In this document: positions 63,601 to 64,000 of the stretch, piece by piece
Layout: every line of letters starts with the position of its first letter
Position numbering within the stretch: position 1 is the first letter of the stretch
From: Malurus cyaneus samueli
Lineage: Eukaryota; Chordata; Aves; Passeriformes; Maluridae
Direction: 5' to 3'
DNA length: 64,000 bases
NCBI GenBank assembly: GCA_009741485.1
Contig: CM019218.1
Coordinates: forward strand, 27,399,751-27,463,750
Position numbers and translations under genes: made by a program
The notes under the pieces: generated by a model
Seen by the model: only the letters and a program-made list of their open reading frames with translations
Told to the model about the DNA's origin: nothing
Database searches by the model: none

Positions 63601-64000
63601 ATTAGCTATTTAGCTCTTAAAGAGCATGCAAAACACAACGTGCTTATGATCTATGGCACTTTAAACATATGCTTGCAGCTATACACGGCCACCTAATCAC
63701 CTGCATGAGAGCACTGGCACAGAGTGCCAAGATTATACAGCCATGCTTCCAAATGGCCCCTAAGTTGTTCAAAGTTGTCTATTCCTCTAGCAAATATTGT
63801 GATTTGAAAACTCTTCAAGTATTACATCATGAAAAGAATAATTTCCAACAAAAAGAAGGCAGATTGTGGATGAACTACCTGCGTCTAAGGTTGAAAATAC
63901 AACAGAAAGGTTTTTTTCCAAAGGATACAAAAAGAAATTAAAAATGGGTGCCCAATGGGCACATTTACTTGTATTCTGTATAAAAAGCTGCTATTAATTA
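60601..64000. other. AT-rich gene desert
   Basis: No exon, RNA gene or clear repeat is recognised up to the window edge. Confidence 0.5.

Overview
The window looks like vertebrate, most probably avian, nuclear DNA. The strongest pointers are several CR1 LINE fragments with the bird-type 3' tail, an LTR family with TGTC...GACA ends, and older amniote repeat relics. There is no bacterial-style gene density, operon, rRNA, tRNA or CRISPR array.

Layout. Positions 1-473 are AT-rich unique DNA. Positions 474-11674 are a GC-rich, CpG-rich tandem array of a 1.93-kb unit: five full copies (1934, 1934, 1935, 1928 and 1935 bp) plus one copy cut at 1535 bp. Each unit is built from degenerate ~70-bp sub-repeats whose core is a small stem-loop of the type CCCTG-TAAG-CAGGG. 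Each unit also carries a G-quadruplex motif, a CTCF-like core and a splice-donor/acceptor-like pair. Immediately right of the array, on the minus strand, are two intact coding exons of an outer dense fibre protein 3 (ODF3/CIMAP1) family gene at 11701-12132. Transcription from them would run straight into the array, which begins 20 bp after the exon 2 splice donor. The putative promoter side (12133-12600) holds a polypurine tract, a perfect IRF/ISRE core and a CRE-like site.

From 14558 to 15839 lies a ~1.28-kb solo-LTR-like element on the plus strand. A second, diverged member (1386 bp, minus strand, 51176-52561) is inserted into a CR1 element with a perfect 5-bp target duplication. The remaining ~48 kb (15840-64000) is AT-rich gene desert. 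It holds CR1 pieces (36480-36862, 50929-52710, 60461-60600), relics resembling ancient amniote SINE/LINE tails (29757, 37495, 58080), a MITE-like palindromic relic near 44312, short homopolymers and a few hairpins. I could not support any complete protein-coding gene there.

The main point of interest is the array: a macrosatellite with internal higher-order structure whose right edge falls inside intron 2 of an ODF3-like gene. No database search was possible. Family names rest on recognised sequence patterns and should be confirmed by search.
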